Below are positions 1 to 5,281 of a DNA stretch of 5,569 nt, one piece after another (position 1 is the stretch's first letter; each line of letters starts with the position of its first letter). This DNA is from Bacilli bacterium (lineage in GTDB: Bacteria; Bacillota; Bacilli; Tumebacillales; JAQBPP01). The notes beneath the pieces were generated by a model. That model was not told where the DNA came from. It was given only the letters and a program-made list of their open reading frames with translations, and searched no databases. The position numbers were made by a program, and so were the translations under genes. The stretch lies in NCBI GenBank assembly GCA_028287455.1, contig JAQBPP010000360.1, forward strand, positions 1-5,569, read 5' to 3'.

Positions 1-6
1 TGCCAT
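1..6 (-). CDS. Start of a divergent leftward gene (5' end only, product unknown)
   Basis: Only the first two codons (ATG GCA, Met-Ala) fall in the window, so the product cannot be named. The call rests on a consensus ribosome binding site, GGAGG on the minus strand (plus positions 14-18), placed 7 nt before the ATG at 6-4. A sigma-A-like promoter in the same orientation (75-102) lies about 60-70 nt upstream. The gene is divergent from the atpZ-like gene at 215. The site and spacing are seen directly; that a real gene continues to the left is inferred. Confidence 0.55.
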
Positions 7-74
7 TGCTTAACCTCCATCAGATCACTAGCTTATTAAGCACCATCGTAACCCATTTCGCATAGTAGATCAAA

Positions 75-102
75 TTTATAACAGACCCCGGTTGAGTACC
101 AA
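75..102 (-). promoter_or_regulatory. Predicted sigma-A promoter, leftward
   Basis: On the minus strand, TTGGTA (plus 97-102) is a 4/6 match to the -35 box. TATAAA (plus 75-80) is a 5/6 match to the -10 box, and the spacer is 16 bp. It would start transcription near position 68 and feed the gene starting at position 6. Its -35 box abuts and shares one base with the -35 box of the rightward promoter at 92-120. Assigned by eye from consensus only. Confidence 0.45.
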
Positions 103-120
103 ACCGTGAACGTGTATGAT
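92..120 (+). promoter_or_regulatory. Predicted sigma-A promoter for the atpZ-like gene
   Basis: TTGAGT (92-97, 4/6 to TTGACA) and TATGAT (115-120, 5/6 to TATAAT) are separated by the optimal 17 bp. Transcription would start near 127, giving an untranslated leader of almost 90 nt before the ATG at 215. I see no convincing terminator or riboswitch in that leader. The promoter overlaps the predicted leftward promoter at 75-102, so polymerase probably cannot occupy both at once. Confidence 0.55.
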
Positions 121-214
121 GAATTTACCTCTGCCCGCTTTTGAGTGGTTATCGCTTGAACGAAAGGCGAATATAGGGCAATCCGCATAAGATCCCCATG
201 AGGAGGAACTGAAA

Positions 215-442
215 ATGGACCCCAAATCCAATTCTCAGATCAAAGCTTACCGCGCATTTACACTCGTTACTGCAATCGGCACAGAACTGGCCGGCTGCGT
301 CATTGGCGGTCTCTATCTGGGGAAGTGGCTGGATGCCAAATGGGGCACAACGCCGTGGCTCCTGTTAACCGGGATGCTGCTGGGATTGACCGTTGGCATT
401 ATCGGAATTGTTCAGATTGCCAGGTTATACTCAAAAGAATAA
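215..442 (+). CDS. atpZ: AtpZ/AtpI-family small membrane protein
   Basis: This 75-aa protein matches the ATP synthase 'gene 1' family (AtpZ/AtpI). Members are two-helix membrane proteins associated with F1Fo ATP synthase and implicated in Mg2+/Ca2+ supply or in c-ring assembly. Visible features are a short polar N-terminus with basic residues around 10-13, helix 1 about 14-36, the family-like stretch GLYLGKWLDAKWGTTPW (32-48), helix 2 about 48-69, and a charged C-terminus. The start is fixed by AGGAGG (201-206), 8 nt before the ATG. The gene usually sits just before atpI/atpB in an atp operon. Here it stands alone, with its own predicted promoter and a hairpin 3 nt after its stop, and the next gene is convergent. 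The family call is good; the choice between atpZ and a short atpI is less sure. Confidence 0.82.
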   Translation: MDPKSNSQIKAYRAFTLVTAIGTELAGCVIGGLYLGKWLDAKWGTTPWLLLTGMLLGLTVGIIGIVQIARLYSKE

Positions 443-445
443 AGA

Positions 446-464
446 CGGGTCAGTACCTGACCCG
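446..464. terminator. Bidirectional terminator hairpin between convergent genes
   Basis: There is a perfect 8-bp inverted repeat (CGGGTCAG / CTGACCCG) with a 3-nt loop. It lies 3 nt after the atpZ-like stop and 15 nt beyond the stop of the convergent gene at 480-1046. Read leftward it is followed by a T-rich tail (TCTTTATTCTTTT), so it is a good terminator for the minus-strand cluster. Read rightward the tail is weaker (ATTTC...TTATTTC). The stem is seen directly; bidirectional function is inferred. Confidence 0.7.
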
Positions 465-479
465 CCAGATTTCATCCTG

Positions 480-1046
480 TTATTTCGTGTGGAAAAGGGT
501 TTCATCAATCTGGTTAAGTTCGTCCGTGTAGGAACGAAGAATATCAAACAAGCGCTCCTCTTCCAGCAGATCTCCCACTTCTTTTGCATGCATATATTGG
601 TCCAGCTTCAAGTAGATATGCCCCATTACAGCCTCACGTTTAATCCGCAAGTCCAGGTCTGGTTCAGGCTTTCGATTGGCAAAAGGGCCATCGTCCATTA
701 TGAGCCCATTTACATACAGCGTCCGAAACATTTCGGTTCGGCCGGCCTGGTACTTTTCACCTGTAAGTTTGCATATCTCTATTAAGCCTTCGATTGCCTT
801 GACCATTTTGCCGCTGCGTGTCTTGACGCGCATATACTCGATTTGCAGTTGGCACAAATTCCCTTGTTCGTATACATAAAAAACGAGGTCGTCATCCTCG
901 TGACGAAGATGAAGGATCACAGTTTTTCCTTTTCCCTTCTCATCAGTCATCACACCAAGGGCTGTAGCCATCCTTTTCCACTCGTTCAACGATTCGCGGG
1001 TTACATCCCCCGCGACATTTCGAAAAATGACAACGCCGAGTTCCAT
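480..1046 (-). CDS. Conserved-looking protein of unknown function, 188 aa
   Basis: I do not recognise this family. The protein is soluble in appearance, with no signal peptide or membrane helix. Residues 1-75 look mixed alpha/beta, with strands near 3-9, 42-48, 54-60 and 64-72 and a helix near 17-30. Residues 76-97 and 133-185 look helical and charged, joined by a Pro-rich stretch near 120-130. The start was set at ATG 1046 because GGAGGG (plus 1053-1058) sits 6 nt upstream; a TTG at 1064 in the same frame would place the ribosome site inside the gene. The gene is last in the leftward cluster, 78 nt after the LCP gene, and ends at the hairpin at 446-464. The context suggests an envelope link, but nothing in the sequence gives a function. 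Codon use and the strong ribosome site support a real gene. Confidence 0.8.
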   Translation of the reverse strand: MELGVVIFRNVAGDVTRESLNEWKRMATALGVMTDEKGKGKTVILHLRHEDDDLVFYVYEQGNLCQLQIEYMRVKTRSGKMVKAIEGLIEICKLTGEKYQAGRTEMFRTLYVNGLIMDDGPFANRKPEPDLDLRIKREAVMGHIYLKLDQYMHAKEVGDLLEEERLFDILRSYTDELNQIDETLFHTK

Positions 1047-1124
1047 TTTGATCCCTCCGATCAAGGGTCGGTGAAGGTCTTAAAACAGTATATGACACAT
1101 TGTTCGGAGGGGTACTTTTTTTGC

Positions 1125-2411
1125 TTAGGGTACGCTTAAAAATTGGGACGCCATATACCCTTTTGTTCCATTTGCCAGCTGAACGTAGTCCCAGCCTCCT
1201 GGAGCAGTTCCTAGGATTGTCACCTGCCTGCCAGTCGTCAAAGTGGTCAAAACCTCATCTGATGTAGACGGACCGCTGCGGACATTGACTGCGGCTGCTT
1301 GTACAGTCGCAGTCTTCGTCATCCCGCCTGCTGGAGGTTGGCTGACCGCTCCGCCTGATGATGTCCCGCCCGTTTGTGCAGGCGTATTGTTCACTTGTTG
1401 GTTTGCAGAGTTACTCGAATTGCCTGTTGCAGGAGCCGCAGCATGCGGATTCAGCAGCGCATCTACTCTGGATTGCGATAACGCGATATCCGGTACTAGA
1501 ATATCGCCCAAATCGGTGCCATTAACAATTTGCATCCCATCATTCGGCGGAATTTGCAAGTTCTGCAGATTGCTGGTGTCCGTTTTACTCATTAAATAGC
1601 CTAATTTTAAGGCGGCATCTGCCGTAATATTCGTCTTCACATATCCCTCTGCCGCTTGTTCCATTGCCGGAAGCCGCAGCAGTGCTGCAGGAGATTTGAG
1701 TTTTGCGGCTGCCGCAGACAACAGGCTGCGCTGCCTTAGAGTCCGACTGAAATCGCTCTGCTCATCGTGGCGAAAGCGCACATACATCAGCGCCTTCTGC
1801 CCATCCAAGTGCTGATAACCCTGCTTGAGATGAATGTCATAGACGCCGTCATCTGCATAATCCATATCTTTTTCTACAGTCAAATCTACACCTCCGACTG
1901 CATCAATAACCCCTTTAAACCCCTCAAAGTCGGTAACCATATAATATTGGATCGGGATATTAAGCAAGCTTTTTACTGTCTGAATCGCCAGAGGTGCTCC
2001 CCCATCAGCGTAAGCGGCATTTATTTTATCTTTTCCATAACCTGGAATTGCCACATAAGTGTCGCGCATTACTGAGATCAACGCAACTGATTTGGAGACA
2101 GGATCGATCGAGGCTATTATCATCGTATCCGATCGAGGGTGTGGATCATGATTTCGATTGTCGACCCCTAACAGTAAAATATTTACACGAGACGTGTCTG
2201 TCCACGCATCAACAGTGGAAGGCGCACTCGCCTGGTTTTTATCCGTAATAGTTTTCATAAAGTGAAATGTCGAATAAGCATCATAGCCCAGAATCCCGAT
2301 GACTACCAGCGCTGAAATCGCCAGCAGTTGTTTGACAAATCTTCCCAGACCGCCTCGTCTTTTGCCACCCCGAGGTGGCGCTGCGGAGAGCGGTTCATGC
2401 CTGTTGTCCAA
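1125..2411 (-). CDS. LytR-CpsA-Psr (LCP) transferase with C-terminal SH3b domain
   Basis: LCP proteins move teichoic acids or other anionic glycopolymers from an undecaprenyl-phosphate carrier onto peptidoglycan, outside the membrane. The 428-aa protein has a basic cytoplasmic N-terminus (1-26), one signal-anchor helix (about 27-43), and the LCP domain (about 75-235). That domain shows the expected signatures: NILLLGVDNR (77-86), RSDTMIIASID (93-103), VMRDTYV (114-120), and the Arg-rich RFRHDEQSDFSRTLRQR (212-228), which binds the carrier phosphates in known members. A low-complexity Ala/Ser/Asn/Gln/Gly linker (about 322-365) leads to an SH3b domain (about 367-428) with VNVRSGPST and WDYVQLANGTKGYM, probably a wall-binding module. 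The start is TTG at 2411: GGGAG (plus 2421-2425) lies 9 nt upstream, only 38 nt past the preceding gene. The open frame continues to 2615, but that part overlaps the upstream gene and is unlike LCP N-termini. The paralogue (tagT/U/V or lytR) cannot be told by eye. Confidence 0.92.
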   Translation of the reverse strand: MDNRHEPLSAAPPRGGKRRGGLGRFVKQLLAISALVVIGILGYDAYSTFHFMKTITDKNQASAPSTVDAWTDTSRVNILLLGVDNRNHDPHPRSDTMIIASIDPVSKSVALISVMRDTYVAIPGYGKDKINAAYADGGAPLAIQTVKSLLNIPIQYYMVTDFEGFKGVIDAVGGVDLTVEKDMDYADDGVYDIHLKQGYQHLDGQKALMYVRFRHDEQSDFSRTLRQRSLLSAAAAKLKSPAALLRLPAMEQAAEGYVKTNITADAALKLGYLMSKTDTSNLQNLQIPPNDGMQIVNGTDLGDILVPDIALSQSRVDALLNPHAAAPATGNSSNSANQQVNNTPAQTGGTSSGGAVSQPPAGGMTKTATVQAAAVNVRSGPSTSDEVLTTLTTGRQVTILGTAPGGWDYVQLANGTKGYMASQFLSVP

Positions 2412-2449
2412 CCCTACACTCTCCCTCGAGCATCCGTTTAGTAATTTTC

Positions 2450-3688
2450 TTAGTATGGCACAAAATGAGGTAAATAGGCAACGCCGAACGCCAGGTGATC
2501 CCAGAGGGTCAACTCGACCATGCGCCGCTCCTTGTCTGCACAATTTACAATTACAATCACGTCTACAGCTGAATTCTTCTCCTGCTTGTTCTGCTGTTTG
2601 CGCAGCAGCAGCCACTTAATCAGGAATCCCAGCACAAAACCAGACACCAGTCCGATTGCACCCCAAATGATCGGCCCAAAGCGAAGCACATACCCATAGA
2701 TCACGCCAAGCAGCATAAAGACAGTGCCAAGTATGGCAGCAAGATCCACCATGCTTACGCCATCCGCACGGTGGATGGTGTCAAACAGTTTGCGCTCTGC
2801 CTGAATCCGCTCGAGTGGAACAGCCAGGATGTGTTCTTTGGGGATGCCTTTCTGCTCCAAAGCAGTTAAAGCCATATCCAAATACAAGGAGTGCTCAAAT
2901 GAACCGATCACATATAGTTCTGTCTGTCCACTTTGCTGTAGCGCCCAAAACTGAGCAGACTGATAATTCTCCCGTAGAAATCTGGACTGTTCTTTTGCAA
3001 ACAACTTGTTGCCCTCCACTGCAGCCACGTAGGCATCGTAAGCGATAAACGCATAAATTGATGGAATATACAGCGTCCATTGCATATCTAGGACTGTCTT
3101 CGAATTTACGTAATCGCCGATCATCGTATAATGAATCGCCTGCAGAATATGTGAAAAATAGACGAGAATAATGGTGTAGACCATGATAAAAGCACCAGTA
3201 ATGAATTTATGGACATACAGATGTCCCAGTCCTGGCATTAGAAATGACCAGACAACACTCAGCCAAGGTTTTCTTTTATCCAGAAAGTTGATATCCCAAG
3301 TATTCATCAGAACAGGAGTTACAGGTGCATCTTCCCGCTCGGCGAGCAGAGACAATTTGTTCAATTCCACTGTTGTGCGGTAACTGGTCCACATGCTATA
3401 CACATAAATTCCGACATAGAGCAGGATCCAACTGGAGTCCAGGACTGTTTTGGCAGTCTCAAACTGACCGAGCAGCGAATACAAGATGGCCAGGTTCACT
3501 TTGGCCTTGGTGTTGATGAAAATTTCCCATCCAAACAGAAGCAAGCCCTTCGCATACATTCCCAAGATCAGGTTGCCAAAACCAGGAAAAGCGAATGCCC
3601 AGAAAGTGTTCACCCAAGGGTTGCTTAAATGAATTTGGGTAACTGTAAAAGTGGACATTTTCGCTCGATAATGACGCGGTTTTGACAT
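2450..3688 (-). CDS. Multi-pass membrane protein with internal duplication and a split alpha/beta C-terminal domain; function unknown
   Basis: This 412-aa protein is not a family I can name. Residues 23-112 and 140-229 align without gaps at a constant offset of 117 residues, with about 29 identities in 90 by hand count, so they are an ancient duplication. Each unit carries PW, a PGxGxL motif (35-40 and 152-157) resembling TM2-type small membrane domains, KTVLD (80-84 and 197-201), and a closing NKL, with roughly three hydrophobic segments. The C-terminal part (about 256-406) looks like a beta-alpha-beta unit (257-291), then two membrane helices (about 316-336 and 338-360, glycine-rich), then a second beta-alpha-beta unit (375-405). 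The start is ATG 3688: AGAGG lies 8 nt upstream. An internal ATG at 3658 has a weaker site. The gene leads the cluster with the LCP gene, so an envelope role is plausible but unproven. Confidence 0.85.
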   Translation of the reverse strand: MSKPRHYRAKMSTFTVTQIHLSNPWVNTFWAFAFPGFGNLILGMYAKGLLLFGWEIFINTKAKVNLAILYSLLGQFETAKTVLDSSWILLYVGIYVYSMWTSYRTTVELNKLSLLAEREDAPVTPVLMNTWDINFLDKRKPWLSVVWSFLMPGLGHLYVHKFITGAFIMVYTIILVYFSHILQAIHYTMIGDYVNSKTVLDMQWTLYIPSIYAFIAYDAYVAAVEGNKLFAKEQSRFLRENYQSAQFWALQQSGQTELYVIGSFEHSLYLDMALTALEQKGIPKEHILAVPLERIQAERKLFDTIHRADGVSMVDLAAILGTVFMLLGVIYGYVLRFGPIIWGAIGLVSGFVLGFLIKWLLLRKQQNKQEKNSAVDVIVIVNCADKERRMVELTLWDHLAFGVAYLPHFVPY

Positions 3689-3745
3689 CTGCGCAGCCTC
3701 TTTATGAAGGAATTTGACCTTATGGTTTGCGAAAATTTACATTTT

Positions 3746-3776
3746 TAAACCAAAAATCAGCTGTCTAAACCAAAAA
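3746..3776. repeat. 11-bp direct repeat, 20-bp period
   Basis: TAAACCAAAAA occurs at 3746-3756 and again at 3766-3776, exactly identical and about two helical turns apart. It lies 58-88 bp upstream of the start of the 412-aa membrane protein gene, where its promoter should be. The second copy overlaps the A-tract of the large hairpin at 3772-3849. Spacing on one DNA face is what tandem sites for a dimeric regulator would show, but chance in an A-rich stretch is possible. I found no convincing sigma-A, sigma-E or sigma-G promoter here. Confidence 0.6.
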
Positions 3777-3849
3777 GCACCTGTACCCGGCTGGAGTCGG
3801 ATTGCGCGGTAGATCCGCTTTCCTAAACAGCCAGGCAGAGATGCTTTTT
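3772..3849. terminator. Large hairpin, probable (bidirectional) terminator of the 146-aa gene
   Basis: Arms 3772-3793 and 3828-3849 pair over 22 positions on the minus strand, with one mismatch and about three G-T wobbles. Both outer ends are A5/T5 tracts, so either strand gives a stem followed by TTTTT. It begins 19 nt after the stop of the leftward gene at 3869-4309, the right place for an intrinsic terminator. The 34-nt apical region contains a second small hairpin (GCGG at 3806-3809 with CCGC at 3815-3818), giving a lollipop shape larger than most terminators. A leader or regulatory RNA element for the next gene is the main alternative. Confidence 0.65.
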
Positions 3850-3868
3850 CACCAATCGCCTGTAGTGG

Positions 3869-4309
3869 TTAGATCATTTTCTGAAACACTCGTTTAGTGC
3901 CAGCCAGTGCTTTCATGATGACCAGGCTGACAATGACAGCTGCCACCGCCAGGAACAAAAATTCAAGTGCTGTATAAGCAATCAACACTAGACATACCGC
4001 CAGTAGTCCAAGCACCCCGACTCGTACGACCCGGTCGCCCGGATCCATCTCGCTCCATCTGGACGTTAAAGCGCCAATGCCAATCCACGCAGAACCAAGC
4101 AGCGCACAGACGGCCACTACGAACAGCAGGAATCCTGCTAATAAAGTCAGTGGGTTGTCCATAACTACCGCTACGATTCCATCCAGATTCCAGGTGGCAG
4201 TATCGCCGATCAACCATTTTGCAAGCATTCCTGTGCCTACGCCTATTGCCGTCATCAGCACTTGAGGCAAATAGGAGTGATCGAGGATTTGCCTATAATC
4301 CGAATTCAT
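3869..4309 (-). CDS. Four-helix membrane protein of unknown function, 146 aa
   Basis: I do not recognise this protein. It has a short polar N-terminus (1-13) and four likely membrane segments at about 14-34, 53-81, 93-112 and 114-134. A charged loop (83-96, SRWSEMDPGDRVVR) and a basic C-terminus (138-145) follow the usual pattern for an integral membrane protein. No catalytic motif is visible. The start is ATG 4309, supported by a purine-rich GGGAGGGG site about 6 nt upstream on the minus strand. It is transcribed away from ytrH across a 124-bp shared region and ends at a strong hairpin, so it is probably a single-gene unit. Being divergent from ytrH-ytrI makes a sporulation link possible, but that is inference from position only. 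Confidence 0.8.
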   Translation of the reverse strand: MNSDYRQILDHSYLPQVLMTAIGVGTGMLAKWLIGDTATWNLDGIVAVVMDNPLTLLAGFLLFVVAVCALLGSAWIGIGALTSRWSEMDPGDRVVRVGVLGLLAVCLVLIAYTALEFLFLAVAAVIVSLVIMKALAGTKRVFQKMI

Positions 4310-4433
4310 TACACACCCCTCCCTAGGGATACGTTATGCACCTTGTCCTATTTCCAGAACTATTCGCAGAAACACATAGCTTGGACTCGTGCTTCATATC
4401 ATTAAGTAAAAGAGTAGAAAAGGAGAGCGACTC
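4310..4433. promoter_or_regulatory. Divergent intergenic region between the 146-aa gene and ytrH
   Basis: This 124-bp region must hold start signals for both neighbours. At its ends are the two ribosome sites: GGGAGGGG on the minus strand for the left gene, and AGGAG at 4421-4425 for ytrH, 8 nt before its GTG. On the leftward strand there is a CATAACGT sequence that half resembles a sigma-E -10 element, but no matching -35 at the right distance, so no leftward promoter is called. Confidence 0.5.
4375..4402 (+). promoter_or_regulatory. Possible sigma-E promoter of ytrH-ytrI
   Basis: CATAGC (4375-4380) and CATATCAT (4395-4402) are separated by 14 bp. This resembles the mother-cell sigma-E pattern, an ATA-centred -35 and a CATACAAT-like -10. 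Transcription would start near 4410, about 24 nt before the ytrH start. The B. subtilis ytrHI genes are known members of the sigma-E regulon, which makes the match more credible, but the boxes themselves are imperfect. Confidence 0.35.
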
Positions 4434-4769
4434 GTGGGGGAACGATTTATTTCAACACTCATTATCGACTTTTGCGTTGCGCTGGGTATTGTACTGGGCG
4501 GGTCGCTCGTAGGCGCGGTGGGCTCCACACTCACCCATCATCCGCCAATGACCACGATGTCCCGGCTGGCTGAACAGCTGCGCATATGGGCATTAGTGGC
4601 AGCACTGGATGGTTCGGTTGATTTTTTGCGCGCGTTTGGAGACGGCGTTTGGGGCGGACAACTGCTGGCGGTGGCCAAGCAGTTTGCTTACTTTACCGCC
4701 TCTTTTATGGGATGCCAGCTTGGCTATTACTTGATTAAATGGCTGGTCATGGGCGGAGAAGGGGTTTAG
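4434..4769 (+). CDS. ytrH: YtrH family sporulation membrane protein
   Basis: The product is a 111-aa integral membrane protein matching YtrH, a mother-cell protein needed for efficient sporulation in Bacillus subtilis and thought to act at the forespore/outer membrane. Family features visible are FCVALGIVLGGSLVGAVGS in helix 1 (about 8-31), the PPMTTMSRLAEQLRIWALVAALDG stretch (37-60) that is nearly diagnostic, and a final helix about 79-105. Length is close to the B. subtilis protein. The start is GTG at 4434, chosen because AAAGGAG ends 8 nt upstream and no ATG fits. The stop TAG shares its last base with the GTG start of ytrI, so the two genes are translationally coupled. A sigma-E-like promoter lies upstream. 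Confidence 0.9.
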   Translation: MGERFISTLIIDFCVALGIVLGGSLVGAVGSTLTHHPPMTTMSRLAEQLRIWALVAALDGSVDFLRAFGDGVWGGQLLAVAKQFAYFTASFMGCQLGYYLIKWLVMGGEGV

Positions 4770-5281
4770 TGCCACCGCCTGCAAGCTGGAATCTGGAACG
4801 GGGAATGGGCGTGAAGTTAGCTGCAGCGTTGTTGATTGGAATGGTCTTAGGCGCCGCCTTATTGACTGCAGTGCGCGGACGGGATTTGGAACATCTGTAT
4901 GTACGGGTAGCCGAATTCCAAAACCAAATCTCGCAATTGGAAGAGCATAACGCGAATTTAACACTTGAGCTGCAAACGCAGAAACGCGACTCCATTCGGC
5001 GTGTGCGCAGCGTGGAAGTAAGAGCGGATGCGCAGGAGGATTTTGCACGGCTCGAAGCGGTCAGGCAGGCCTCACAGCAGTGCAAGCCCCTTTTACAAAT
5101 GAATGTGGACGCCTTGGAACTGCACCCCGAGATCGTGACGAACTTGCTCGAAGGCCAACTGATCTCCATTGACAATGCCAGTTATCGCTTGCATGTGGAT
5201 CAAGTGATTATCGGCGAGACGCTGCGTGTCCATGTCATCTGTCAAAAGCAGGCGCCGCCCAGGAAAAATGGCGGCTTCTAG
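4769..5281 (+). CDS. ytrI: YtrI-like sporulation membrane protein
   Basis: This 170-aa protein is the usual partner of YtrH. It has a short N-terminus PPPASWNLERG, resembling the family's PP...W.R..G start, a membrane helix (about 15-34), a coiled coil (about 38-80), and a C-terminal alpha/beta region (about 81-160). That region contains EAVRQ (96-100) and alternating strands near 131-157 (SIDNASYRLHVDQVIIGETLRVHV), matching the shape of Bacillus YtrI. The start is GTG 4769 in TAGTG, overlapping the ytrH stop by one base, with GGAG/GGGG purines just upstream. An ATG at 4739 in frame lies inside ytrH and would add residues unlike the family. The identification rests on order, length and layout, since YtrI is weakly conserved. 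The stop overlaps the stop of the convergent gerPC. Confidence 0.82.
   Translation: MPPPASWNLERGMGVKLAAALLIGMVLGAALLTAVRGRDLEHLYVRVAEFQNQISQLEEHNANLTLELQTQKRDSIRRVRSVEVRADAQEDFARLEAVRQASQQCKPLLQMNVDALELHPEIVTNLLEGQLISIDNASYRLHVDQVIIGETLRVHVICQKQAPPRKNGGF
5278..5281. other. Shared CTAG holding the stop codons of two convergent genes
   Basis: The palindrome CTAG supplies TAG for ytrI on the plus strand (5279-5281) and TAG for gerPC on the minus strand (5280-5278). The coding regions therefore overlap tail to tail by 4 bp with no intergenic terminator. Each transcript must end inside, or run through, the opposite gene. Confidence 0.9.

Noticed and set aside
198..212. Five-codon open frame (ATG AGG AGG AAC TGA) over the atpZ ribosome site
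   Set aside because: It could be imagined as a leader peptide, but it consists mostly of the ribosome site itself and has no upstream site of its own.
393..785. 130-aa plus-strand open frame
   Set aside because: It runs through the end of the atpZ-like gene, the terminator hairpin and the antisense of the 188-aa gene; no plausible start signal or domain.
1047..1124. Possible internal promoter (TATACT on the minus strand) before the 188-aa gene
   Set aside because: The -10 match has no -35 box at a suitable distance, and no sigma-E, -G or -K pattern fits; nothing else clear in this 78-nt gap.
1243..1599. 118-aa plus-strand open frame
   Set aside because: It lies antisense inside the LCP/SH3b gene, has no ribosome site, and its composition is that of a reversed Ala/Gly-rich coding region.
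3689..3745. Sigma-factor promoter for the 412-aa protein gene
   Set aside because: I tried sigma-A, E, G and H patterns on the minus strand; each candidate had one poor box or wrong spacing, so none is called.
3772..3849. Riboswitch (c-di-GMP-like AGCCGGGT stretch)
   Set aside because: Only a short stretch resembles the aptamer; the remaining conserved positions and tetraloop-receptor elements are absent.
4739..4768. ATG 4739 as start of ytrI
   Set aside because: It would overlap ytrH by 31 nt and add ten residues unlike the family; GTG 4769 has better spacing and a family-like N-terminus.
4593..5175. Two minus-strand open frames (4593-5048 and 4747-5175)
   Set aside because: They are antisense to ytrH and ytrI, which are recognised families; no ribosome sites and shadow-like Ser/Cys/Arg-rich composition.
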